Source: Bacteroidota bacterium
Lineage (GTDB): Bacteria > Bacteroidota > Bacteroidia > Bacteroidales > VadinHA17
Assembly: GCA_030611395.1 (NCBI GenBank)
Contig: JAUWPX010000109.1
Location: forward strand, 1 to 5,837
Reading direction: 5' to 3'
DNA length: 5,837 nucleotides
The notes under the pieces: model-generated
Databases searched by the model: none
Seen by the model: the letters and a program-made list of their open reading frames with translations, nothing else
What the model was told of the DNA's origin: nothing
Shown: positions 1 to 5,568 of the stretch, in pieces
Layout: every line of letters starts with the position of its first letter
How positions within the stretch are numbered: the stretch's first letter is position 1
Made by a program: the position numbers and the translations under genes

Positions 1-1
1 G

Positions 2-142
2 CATTATGGGCAATTTAGTTTTAAAGAAATTGCTGAGCAAACAAACGTAAGTATTAATACTGCCCTGGGCAGAATGAGATATGCACTTATTAATATGCGA
101 AAGATGATTAAAGAGAAAAAATTGAGTCTTACGCAATACTAA
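2..142 (+). CDS. Sigma-70-family RNA polymerase sigma factor, C-terminal end (partial)
   Basis: The frame is open from the window edge to a TAA at 140-142, giving 46 residues; the N-terminal part lies outside the window. The visible part looks like sigma region 4, the helix-turn-helix that contacts the -35 (here -33) promoter element. It contains FSFKEIAEQT followed by NVSINTALGRMRYALINMRK, the two helices with the small turn expected of the domain, and ends in a short Lys-rich tail (KEKKLSLTQY). The spelling INTALGRMRYAL resembles sigma factors I associate with Bacteroidota. Regions 2 and 3 cannot be seen, so I cannot say whether this is an ECF-type or a longer sigma factor. It converges on the Nudix gene. 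The region 4 assignment is fairly sure; the subgroup is not. Confidence 0.8.
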   Translation, partial: HYGQFSFKEIAEQTNVSINTALGRMRYALINMRKMIKEKKLSLTQY

Positions 143-230
143 GAGTGAAGATGTTGAGTAACCGGCAACAAGCATCGTCCACCGTAGTGGTAACGAAGGC
201 GGATAACCAGAAACCAGCAACCTGGGTTAA
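143..230. other. Convergent intergenic spacer, more GC-rich than its surroundings, with short repeats and small hairpins
   Basis: This 88-bp gap lies between the ends of the sigma-factor gene and the Nudix gene and is visibly richer in G and C than either. The motif AACCRGCAAC occurs twice (160-169 and 212-221), and AACCAG occurs again at 205-210. Two small inverted repeats are present: CCAC-CGTA-GTGG at 179-190, with flanking CGT/ACG at 176-178 and 193-195, and CCAG-CAAC-CTGG at 214-225. Neither is followed by a convincing T-run, so neither is a classical terminator, though one would be expected between convergent genes. I see no ORF or RNA gene. It may be a fragment of a dispersed intergenic repeat, but that cannot be shown from one window. 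Confidence 0.45.
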
Positions 231-851
231 TTACCTGGTAATAATTCCTGCCTTTTCAAGTATATTAATAATCGAAGGATAAGTGTTTCCGGTTATAACT
301 GAAACTTCATCAGGATTAAACCACCGTGCTTCTGTAATATCTTCCGCGGTTTGAGGAGTGAGTCGGTCAGAGCCATTATGAAACATTTCAAACCAGCTTG
401 TCTCTTTCAAAACAGGTTTGTTTTTAAGGAAATAAATATGGTATGTGATCCCTAAAAGGGTTTTTAATTCAGGTTCCCTGATTCCGCATTCCTCACTTAC
501 TTCCCTGAGTGCACATAATTCAGTGTTTTCTTCTTTGTTTTTTTTTCCTTTCGGAAGATCCCATATTCCAAATCTTTTAATAACAAGGAATCTTCCTGCC
601 TTGTTCCAAACTAAACCTCCTGCTGCTTCAATTACCCTGAAAATCTTCCTGAATTCTTCCCATAATTCCTGCATATTGGTATGATATACAAACAGTGATG
701 GAGTATTAGCGGAGTTAATAAATGAAATAATTGCTTCAGAAAGCCCGGATGCTTCATTGTATTTATAGAATAACCTGTATTTTTGCACAGAATATTTTTC
801 CAAATCATCAGAAAGTGAAATTACTCTGTTATTGATATAAATTTGATACAT
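231..851 (-). CDS. Nudix hydrolase with an extra N-terminal domain
   Basis: This 206-residue protein carries a complete Nudix box at residues 102-124: G102, E108, R116-E117, E120-E121 and G123, matching GX5EX7REUXEEXGU with no substitution. Such enzymes use Mg2+ to hydrolyse nucleoside diphosphates linked to another group. The substrate cannot be read from sequence. The Nudix fold starts near residue 74 (VIEAAGGLVWN), and FGIWDLPKGK leads into the box. About 70 preceding residues form an additional domain beginning MYQIYINNRVISL, which looks like a short beta-rich segment. I keep the ATG at 849-851 because the next Met (residue 60) would remove that domain. No signal peptide or membrane segment is seen. 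The gene is head-to-head with pyrE, 5 bp apart, and has no Shine-Dalgarno sequence. A weak -7-like match (TTAATTTG on the minus strand, 896-903) lies inside pyrE. Family is sure; biological role is unknown. Confidence 0.93.
   Translation of the reverse strand: MYQIYINNRVISLSDDLEKYSVQKYRLFYKYNEASGLSEAIISFINSANTPSLFVYHTNMQELWEEFRKIFRVIEAAGGLVWNKAGRFLVIKRFGIWDLPKGKKNKEENTELCALREVSEECGIREPELKTLLGITYHIYFLKNKPVLKETSWFEMFHNGSDRLTPQTAEDITEARWFNPDEVSVITGNTYPSIINILEKAGIITR
838..845 (+). promoter_or_regulatory. Candidate Bacteroidota -7 box for pyrE, inside the Nudix coding sequence
   Basis: TAAATTTG matches the known Bacteroidota -7 consensus TAnnTTTG exactly and ends 11 bp before the pyrE ATG. Transcription from it would begin only a few bases before the start codon, giving an almost leaderless mRNA. 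The box overlaps codons 3-5 of the oppositely oriented Nudix gene. No TTG is found at the expected -33 distance (about 814-818), so the match could be chance in AT-rich DNA. Confidence 0.45.
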
Positions 852-856
852 AGACT

Positions 857-1495
857 ATGAATGAAATAAGCAAAAAAACAAGTGAATACCTGTTACAAAT
901 TAAGGCAATAAAATTAGAACCGGCAAAACCATTTACATGGGCATCCGGGTGGAAATCACCAATATACTGTGACAATCGGAAAACCCTGTCTTATCCCGGG
1001 GTAAGGTCTTTTATAAGAAATTCTTTTGTTGAAATTATCAGGGAGAAATATCCGCAAACCGACGTAATTGCAGGAGTTGCCACAGGGGCTATTGCCCAGG
1101 GAGCACTTGTTGCACAGGAACTGGATGTTCCTTTTGTTTATGTCCGGCCGGGTACAAAAGCTCACGGTTTGGGTAACAAGATTGAAGGTGTTGTGAAAAA
1201 AGGACAGAATGTTCTTGTTATTGAAGATCTGATTTCAACCGGAGGAAGTAGCCTCAATGCTGTTTTTGCATTAAGGGAAGCTGGATGTAATGTTATTGGT
1301 ATGCTGGCAATTTTTACTTATGGTTTTACTCTGGCTGAAGATAATTTCAAAAAGGCACAGTGCAACCTTATTACACTTAGTAATTATAATGACCTGGTTG
1401 ATCTTGCCATTGAATCGGGTTATATTGATAAGGATCATCTTGAGACTTTGAAGACATGGCGTAAGGATCCGGGTAACTATAAAACAACCTTATAA
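857..1495 (+). CDS. pyrE: Orotate phosphoribosyltransferase
   Basis: PyrE transfers phosphoribosyl from PRPP to orotate, giving orotidine 5'-phosphate, the fifth step of UMP synthesis in the cytoplasm. The 212 residues are the usual length. The PRPP-binding loop is clear at 119-132 (VLVIEDLISTGGSS, acidic pair E123-D124). The N-terminal substrate region is FTWASGWKSPIYCDNRK at 26-42, preceded by K24, and the flexible catalytic loop is YVRPGTKAHGLGNKIEG at 95-111, with R97, K101 and H103 in place. The loop reads R-P-G-T-K rather than the common R-S-K-P-K or E. coli R-K-E-A-K, so a Lys often found there is absent. The ATG at 857 is the only start that retains the conserved N-terminus; there is no Shine-Dalgarno sequence. 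The gene overlaps the following SRPBCC gene by one base, implying co-transcription. Confidence 0.97.
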   Translation: MNEISKKTSEYLLQIKAIKLEPAKPFTWASGWKSPIYCDNRKTLSYPGVRSFIRNSFVEIIREKYPQTDVIAGVATGAIAQGALVAQELDVPFVYVRPGTKAHGLGNKIEGVVKKGQNVLVIEDLISTGGSSLNAVFALREAGCNVIGMLAIFTYGFTLAEDNFKKAQCNLITLSNYNDLVDLAIESGYIDKDHLETLKTWRKDPGNYKTTL

Positions 1496-1902
1496 TGACA
1501 AAGTTTGAGAGCAGAATTGGAAAACTGAACACATCAGGAGAAAAAGCTTTTGGTTTTCTTTCAGATTTCAGGAATTTCAGCCGGTTCATACCCGCGGATA
1601 AGATAAAAGAATGGGAGGCTTCAGCTGAACAATGCAAATTTACGGTTGATGGTATAGGGAAGGCCGGTTTGAAAATTATTGAAAAAGAACCTAATAAACT
1701 GGTGAAAATTTCAGGTGATGGTACAGCCGGCATAGAATTTTTCTTCTGGATCCAGATCAAAGAAATTGAAGAAAAAGATACAAGAATAAAACTTACAATT
1801 AATGCAGACCTTAACCCAATGATGAAAATGGTAGCTGCTAAACCACTTAAAAGCTTTGTTAATCTGATGATCGATAAGATAGAAGAATACCCATTTGACT
1901 AG
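1495..1902 (+). CDS. SRPBCC-fold (START/polyketide-cyclase-like) small protein
   Basis: The 135-residue protein has the pattern of the SRPBCC helix-grip fold. A first strand (FESRIGKLNTS, 4-14) is followed by a helix with the typical FLSDFRNFSRFIP (21-33). Alternating strands run through the middle (CKFTVDGIG, AGLKIIEKEP, LVKISGD, EFFFWIQIKEI, TRIKLTINADLN). A long C-terminal helix (109-131, MMKMVAAKPLKSFVNLMIDKIEE) closes the cavity. Such proteins usually bind a hydrophobic ligand or act as cyclases, dehydratases or chaperones; the ligand cannot be predicted. There is no signal peptide, so it is probably cytoplasmic. Its ATG (1495-1497) shares an A with the pyrE stop (TAATG), which suggests translational coupling. 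I recall this pyrE pairing in other Bacteroidota, but no role in pyrimidine synthesis is established. Its end overlaps the end of birA. Confidence 0.85.
   Translation: MTKFESRIGKLNTSGEKAFGFLSDFRNFSRFIPADKIKEWEASAEQCKFTVDGIGKAGLKIIEKEPNKLVKISGDGTAGIEFFFWIQIKEIEEKDTRIKLTINADLNPMMKMVAAKPLKSFVNLMIDKIEEYPFD
1899..1902. other. Shared CTAG: overlapping tail-to-tail stop codons
   Basis: The SRPBCC gene ends with TAG at 1900-1902 and birA ends on the other strand with TAG, read as CTA at 1899-1901. The self-complementary tetramer CTAG therefore ends both genes, leaving no room for a terminator between them. Any transcription termination must occur inside the opposing gene, giving antisense 3' ends. 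Confidence 0.9.
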
Positions 1903-2648
1903 GCAAAACTTACTTCATGAAATCCAAATATTTCAGTTTTTCCGTTTTTATGCCGGATAATTAGTCTTCCTGATGAGTCAATCCCGGTAATTTTGGCAGT
2001 AAATTTTTTGTTTTCCTGCCTGAATTGAACAAATTCCTGGTAATGATACAGGTTAGTTAAGTAATTAGCTTTAATAATTTGCCTGTTTTCTACCTCTTTT
2101 AACTGGTTGTACCGGAAATCAAGCTGCCTGCACAGTAGATCAAGTGAGTCATCCAGTGAATGTTTCCTGCCGGTGATCTGAATTAATGATATAGGATTAG
2201 TAGCATCCCCGGTGAATTTTTCCTGGTTAATATTCATCCCTATTCCGGCAATACAATAATCGAAATTATTACCCGAAATAGAGTTTTCAATTAAGATGCC
2301 TGCAATTTTGTCATCTGACACATAAATGTCATTTGGCCATTTGATATATATATTTTCGGTAAATAGTTCAACAAAGTCCTTGATACCCAGCGATATTGCC
2401 ATTGAGAGAAGAAACTGTTCGTCAGGTTTCAGGAAAACCGGATAAAGGATGATGCTAAATGTCAGATTTTTGCCCCGTTTACTTTCCCATTTATTTGTCC
2501 CATGTCCCCTGCCTGCAGTTTGTTGTTTTGTACTGATAATAGTGCCTTCAGGGGGTCTCTGATGCATCAATAAATTAGTTGCAAAAGTGTTTGTTGAAGG
2601 GATAATATTTTTGTATATTATTCTATTCCCGATGATTTGTTCAGACAT
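1899..2648 (-). CDS. birA: Biotin--[acetyl-CoA-carboxylase] ligase, monofunctional
   Basis: The enzyme forms biotinyl-5'-AMP and transfers biotin to the lysine of biotin carboxyl carrier domains, as in acetyl-CoA carboxylase. Its 249 residues begin directly with the catalytic domain; the N-terminal helix-turn-helix of E. coli BirA is absent, so it should not act as a repressor. Visible signatures are PSTNTFA (17-23), the biotinyl-AMP loop QTAGRGHGTNKWES (43-56), KWPNDI (103-108), KIAGILIE with the active-site lysine K114, and GIGMNIN (135-141). The final 45 or so residues (FRQENKKFTAKITGIDSSGRLIIR and onward) fit the small SH3-like C-terminal domain. The ATG at 2646-2648 leaves only a short stretch before PSTN, as expected. 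The gene converges with the SRPBCC gene (stops share CTAG at 1899-1902) and diverges from rsfS. No clear TAnnTTTG box was found upstream of it. Confidence 0.95.
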   Translation of the reverse strand: MSEQIIGNRIIYKNIIPSTNTFATNLLMHQRPPEGTIISTKQQTAGRGHGTNKWESKRGKNLTFSIILYPVFLKPDEQFLLSMAISLGIKDFVELFTENIYIKWPNDIYVSDDKIAGILIENSISGNNFDYCIAGIGMNINQEKFTGDATNPISLIQITGRKHSLDDSLDLLCRQLDFRYNQLKEVENRQIIKANYLTNLYHYQEFVQFRQENKKFTAKITGIDSSGRLIIRHKNGKTEIFGFHEVSFA

Positions 2649-2688
2649 TGTGTAAGGTTTTCTCCGGTTTTAATAAATTGGCATTTTA

Positions 2689-2698
2689 ATTGTACAAT
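2689..2698. promoter_or_regulatory. Palindrome ATTGTACAAT, possible operator upstream of birA
   Basis: This is a perfect 10-bp palindrome about 40 bp upstream of the birA start. The half-site TACAAT recurs 12 bp away as TTACAATA (2704-2711). Position and symmetry would suit a dimeric regulator, but palindromes are common by chance in AT-rich spacers. BirA here lacks a DNA-binding domain, so it cannot be the regulator itself. Confidence 0.25.
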
Positions 2699-2727
2699 AA
2701 ATATTACAATATAAATGAAATAAACAG

Positions 2728-2743
2728 TTCAATTCATTGAATT
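2728..2743. repeat. Two overlapping inverted repeats, TTCAAT-TC-ATTGAA and AATTCA-T-TGAATT
   Basis: The stretch 2728-2741 has 6-bp arms around TC, and 2731-2743 has 6-bp arms around a single T. They overlap in the middle of the divergent birA/rsfS region. The spacing is too tight for a stable RNA hairpin, so a protein-binding site is the more natural reading. It is unsupported beyond the symmetry. Confidence 0.25.
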
Positions 2744-2863
2744 TTAAATAACTTTTTTTCCTTTGAGAAACCCTAATCCTTATTTTAGTATGTTGAATCA
2801 GGCAAAATCTCTCTTTTTCGGGAAATAATTCTGCATAAATGTACCGGTTATTAATTAAGGCTA

Positions 2864-2894
2864 TTGTTCTATTGATTTCATTCTATTACATTTG
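2864..2894 (+). promoter_or_regulatory. Promoter of the rsfS-ftsH-DUF2007-cdsA operon
   Basis: A TTG (2864-2866) is followed after 20 bp by TACATTTG (2887-2894), a full match to the Bacteroidota -33/-7 arrangement TTG-N~20-TAnnTTTG used by the primary sigma factor of this phylum. Transcription should start about 5-8 bases after the -7 box, near 2899-2902. That leaves about 10 bases before the ATG at 2911 and argues against a structured leader. It is the best promoter match I found, and it heads the four co-oriented genes. Confidence 0.7.
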
Positions 2895-2910
2895 TGCTTA
2901 AATAGTGTTA

Positions 2911-3279
2911 ATGAAAGTAAAAAAGCAAGCAGGCAATAAGGATCTTTTGGATACAATAATAGAAGGTATTTTGCTGAAGAAGGGGCAAGAGATAGTAAAC
3001 CTTGATTTTGTAGATATTGAAAACAGAGTTTGCTCGAATTTTATAATTTGTCAGGGGAATTCCAATATACAGGTTGCAGCAATTACACAATCGGTAAAAG
3101 AACTTGTAAAAGAAGAATTAAATGAAAATCCCTTACATATTGAAGGACTTGAAAATGCGCATTGGATCTTAATAGACTACGGAGATGTGTTAGTGCATAT
3201 TTTTCAAAAAGAATTCAGAGATTTTTATAAACTTGAAGAGTTGTGGGCAGATGCAAAAATTGAGAAGATTGATAAGTGA
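2911..3279 (+). CDS. rsfS: Ribosomal silencing factor RsfS (Iojap/YbeB family)
   Basis: RsfS binds ribosomal protein uL14 on the large subunit and blocks joining of the subunits, lowering translation in starvation or stationary phase. The 122 residues from the ATG match the family length. Hallmarks are FIICQGNSNIQVAAI (44-58), HIEGLENAHWILIDYGDVLVHIF (76-98) and the C-terminal RDFYKLEELWADA (103-115). A GTG two codons upstream (2905) is in frame and would add only two residues. I chose the ATG at 2911 because the family usually begins close to this point and the predicted transcript start lies near 2900; the GTG cannot be excluded. It is the first gene of the operon, 11 bp before ftsH, so ribosome hibernation and membrane proteolysis are likely co-transcribed. 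Confidence 0.95.
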   Translation: MKVKKQAGNKDLLDTIIEGILLKKGQEIVNLDFVDIENRVCSNFIICQGNSNIQVAAITQSVKELVKEELNENPLHIEGLENAHWILIDYGDVLVHIFQKEFRDFYKLEELWADAKIEKIDK

Positions 3280-3290
3280 AAAAATAACTA

Positions 3291-5351
3291 ATGAGAATGG
3301 CAGATTCAAAAAAAACAGATAAAGACAAGGGAAAGACAGTTAAGGATGGTAAACCTTCCGGCAAACCCAAATTCAATGCTTATTGGATTTATGGCGCTGT
3401 TGCTTTAGCTATACTCGGATTCCAGTTTATTATTTCAGGATCAGGAAACGAGGATATATCCTGGCAGAGATTTGAACGGGAAATGATACAAAATCGTGAT
3501 GTTGAAAAGATTGTTGTGGTGAATAAAGAAAAGGCAGAAATCTATATTAAGCCTGATAAATTAGCTTCAGGCAGATACTCTGATGTTGACAGTCATGGAT
3601 TTGGAGGTATTCCCAATAACGGGCCACATTTTTCTTATACCATTCCCTCAGTTGAGGTTTTTAGTGCAGATATTGCAGAAGCACAGAAAAAATATAACTA
3701 CAACGAGAGTGAAATAATAAGTGTAAGGTATGAGACACGTAAAAATATTATGGGTGATTTGCTTGGATGGATTCTTCCTTTAGCCTTATTGGTTGGTGTG
3801 TGGTTATTTATTTTCCGCCGGATGGGTGGTGGTGCAGGTGCGGGTGGTGCAGGTGGTATTTTTAGTGTCGGAAAATCAAAAGCCCAGTTGTTTGATAAAG
3901 AATCACGTGTAAAGGTCGATTTTTCGGATGTTGCAGGGTTGGAAGAGGCAAAAATGGAGGTCAGAGAGCTTGTTGATTTCCTGAAGAATCCGAAAAAATA
4001 TACTGACCTCGGAGGTAAAATCCCGAAAGGTGCATTGTTGATCGGTCTTCCCGGTACAGGAAAAACCCTGCTTGCGAAAGCAGTGGCAGGGGAAGCAAAT
4101 GTGCCGTTCTTTTCTATTTCAGGATCTGATTTTGTCGAAATGTTTGTTGGTGTTGGTGCATCACGTGTACGCGACCTGTTTAAGCAAGCTAAAGAGAAAG
4201 CACCCTGTATTGTATTTATTGATGAGATTGATGCTGTTGGACGTGCAAGGGGAAGAAATACCGGTTTTGGAGGCAATGACGAAAGGGAAAATACATTAAA
4301 CCAGTTGCTTACTGAGATGGATGGCTTTGGTACTAATGTTGGCGTGATAATTCTTGCGGCTACAAATCGTGCTGATGTGCTCGATCGTGCTTTACTTCGT
4401 GCCGGAAGATTTGACAGGCAAATACATGTTGATTTACCCGATTTGATTGAGAGAGGGCAAATATTTAAGGTTCATTTAAAGCCTCTGAAACTTCATAATG
4501 ATGTTGAAGTTGATTTCTTAGCTAAACAAACCCCTGGCTTTTCAGGTGCTGATATCGCTAATGTATGTAATGAAGCTGCTTTAATTGCTGCCAGAAAAAA
4601 TAAAAAGAAGGTTGATAAGCATGATTTTCATGATGCTGTTGACCGAATTGTTGGTGGTCTTGAAAGAAAAAATAAAATTATATCTGTACTTGAGAAAAAA
4701 ATTATTGCTTATCACGAAGCGGGCCATGCTACAGTAAGCTGGCTGCTTGAGTATGCTAATCCATTGCTTAAAGTAACAATAATACCACGGGGGAAAGCAC
4801 TGGGTGCCGCATGGTACCTGCCCGAAGAACGACAAATTACAACAACCGAACAATTACTTGATGAGATGGCAGCCGCACTTGGTGGCAGAGCCTCTGAAGA
4901 ACTAAACTTTGGTAAAATTTCGACCGGTGCTCTTAATGACCTTGAGAAAATTACAAAACAAGCATATGCAATGGTTAGTTACTTCGGAATGAGTGACAAG
5001 GTTGGTAATCTTAGCTTTTATGATTCCACCGGCCAGAATGAGTTTACTTTTAATAAACCATATAGCGAAAAAACAGCTGAATTGATAGATGATGAGGTAA
5101 AACGCCTTATAGATAAAGCATATAACAGGGCTATGGAGGTTTTGAAGAAGAACAAAAAGGGATTAATACAACTGGCTGAGTTGTTATTGGAAAAAGAAGT
5201 GATCTTTAGTGAGGATGTGGAAATAATATTTGGTAAAAAGAGAGGCAACATCACGAAGGAGACACAATCAATGTTAATGAAGACTAATTCAAAATCTTCT
5301 TCCGGAATCACTAAAAAGAAACCTCCAAAAAAAGAAGAACCCGGTAAATAA
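3291..5351 (+). CDS. ftsH: ATP-dependent zinc metalloprotease FtsH
   Basis: FtsH is a membrane-anchored hexameric AAA+ protease that unfolds and degrades damaged membrane proteins and selected short-lived cytosolic regulators. In order: a Lys-rich cytosolic N-terminus (1-29), TM1 (32-50), an extracytoplasmic domain (51-153), TM2 (154-176), a Gly-rich linker (179-189) and the AAA module. The AAA module has Walker A GLPGTGKT (252-259), pore motif FVGVG (285-289), Walker B IVFIDEID (307-314) and arginine fingers R370/R373 in ALLRAGRFDR. The peptidase domain has HEAGH (475-479; H475, E476, H479) with likely third zinc ligand D550 (GALNDLEK). All catalytic residues are present. Walker A has Leu253 where Pro is usual. 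A charged Lys/Ser-rich tail (about 650-686) follows. The start is ATG 3291; ATG 3297 is an alternative. Full length at 686 residues, 11 bp after rsfS. Confidence 0.98.
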   Translation: MRMADSKKTDKDKGKTVKDGKPSGKPKFNAYWIYGAVALAILGFQFIISGSGNEDISWQRFEREMIQNRDVEKIVVVNKEKAEIYIKPDKLASGRYSDVDSHGFGGIPNNGPHFSYTIPSVEVFSADIAEAQKKYNYNESEIISVRYETRKNIMGDLLGWILPLALLVGVWLFIFRRMGGGAGAGGAGGIFSVGKSKAQLFDKESRVKVDFSDVAGLEEAKMEVRELVDFLKNPKKYTDLGGKIPKGALLIGLPGTGKTLLAKAVAGEANVPFFSISGSDFVEMFVGVGASRVRDLFKQAKEKAPCIVFIDEIDAVGRARGRNTGFGGNDERENTLNQLLTEMDGFGTNVGVIILAATNRADVLDRALLRAGRFDRQIHVDLPDLIERGQIFKVHLKPLKLHNDVEVDFLAKQTPGFSGADIANVCNEAALIAARKNKKKVDKHDFHDAVDRIVGGLERKNKIISVLEKKIIAYHEAGHATVSWLLEYANPLLKVTIIPRGKALGAAWYLPEERQITTTEQLLDEMAAALGGRASEELNFGKISTGALNDLEKITKQAYAMVSYFGMSDKVGNLSFYDSTGQNEFTFNKPYSEKTAELIDDEVKRLIDKAYNRAMEVLKKNKKGLIQLAELLLEKEVIFSEDVEIIFGKKRGNITKETQSMLMKTNSKSSSGITKKKPPKKEEPGK

Positions 5352-5365
5352 AAGATTGTTTTCTT

Positions 5366-5566
5366 ATGGAAAAGGATTGGGTAATAGCTTATGAATCAAA
5401 GCAGGAGTATTTAGCTGATATTGCCAGGACTATTCTGTCTGATAATGATATTGAATCGGTGATAATTAATAAAAAAGATTCTATTTATAATTCATTTGGC
5501 GACATTGAGGTATATGTTATCAGGGATAACCTGATTAGAGCAAAACAAATTTTACAAAAGTTATAA
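5366..5566 (+). CDS. Small DUF2007-family protein
   Basis: The 66-residue soluble protein has the pattern of DUF2007, sometimes labelled a putative signal-transducing protein. A first strand (DWVIAYES, 4-11) is followed by a helix (QEYLADIARTILSDNDI, 13-29), a second strand (ESVIINKKDS, 30-39), a turn (YNSFGD) and a third strand (IEVYVIRD, 47-54). A last helix (NLIRAKQILQKL, 55-66) ends the protein. This resembles a compact ferredoxin-like alpha/beta unit. No catalytic residue, metal site or membrane segment is visible, and the biochemical role is unknown. It lies 14 bp after ftsH and 2 bp before the cdsA start, so it is almost certainly co-transcribed with both. I recall the same order in other Bacteroidota. 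Family confidence is high; function is not inferable from sequence. Confidence 0.88.
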   Translation: MEKDWVIAYESKQEYLADIARTILSDNDIESVIINKKDSIYNSFGDIEVYVIRDNLIRAKQILQKL

Positions 5567-5568
5567 AA

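Larger units (their letters stand above)
2649..2910. other. AT-rich divergent regulatory region between birA and rsfS
   Basis: This 262-bp stretch is the largest non-coding space in the window and separates two divergent genes, so it should hold both promoters. The rsfS side carries a good Bacteroidota promoter (2864-2894). On the birA side I find no CAAAnnTA (the minus-strand -7 box). The middle is very AT-rich and contains palindromes at 2689-2698 and 2728-2743, a T-run at 2754-2760, and TTAATTAA at 2851-2858. The longest ATG reading frame I noticed (ATG at 2790) has only 12 codons and I do not call it a gene. No tRNA, riboswitch or terminator is apparent. Confidence 0.6.

Noticed and set aside
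179..225. Rho-independent terminators between the convergent sigma-factor and Nudix genes
   Set aside because: The stems are only 4 bp (about 6-7 bp with bulges or mismatches) and no T-run follows on either strand.
445..684. A plus-strand frame within the Nudix gene, and similar short frames antisense to pyrE, rsfS and ftsH
   Set aside because: All are shadows of real coding sequence, with low-complexity composition and no domain.
1377..1760. A minus-strand open frame across the end of pyrE and the SRPBCC gene
   Set aside because: It is antisense to two convincing genes, with no motif and no promoter; a chance frame.
2790..2828. A 12-codon ATG reading frame in the birA/rsfS divergent region
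   Set aside because: It is too short, has no promoter match directly before it, and its composition is not distinguishable from the AT-rich spacer.
2649..2910. Riboswitch or small RNA upstream of rsfS or birA
   Set aside because: The predicted rsfS transcript start leaves only about 10 bases of leader, and no conserved aptamer-like pairing is seen on the birA side.
3825..3860. Repeat-like GGTGGTGCAGGTGCGGG tract in ftsH
   Set aside because: It encodes the Gly/Ala-rich linker after the second membrane segment, which is normal for FtsH, and is not a DNA repeat element.
3698..4276. A long open frame on the minus strand (192 codons) across the ATPase part of ftsH
   Set aside because: It lies entirely within the well-supported ftsH gene, is Pro/Ser-rich low-complexity sequence as expected from antisense of Gly- and Ala-rich codons, and has no recognisable domain.
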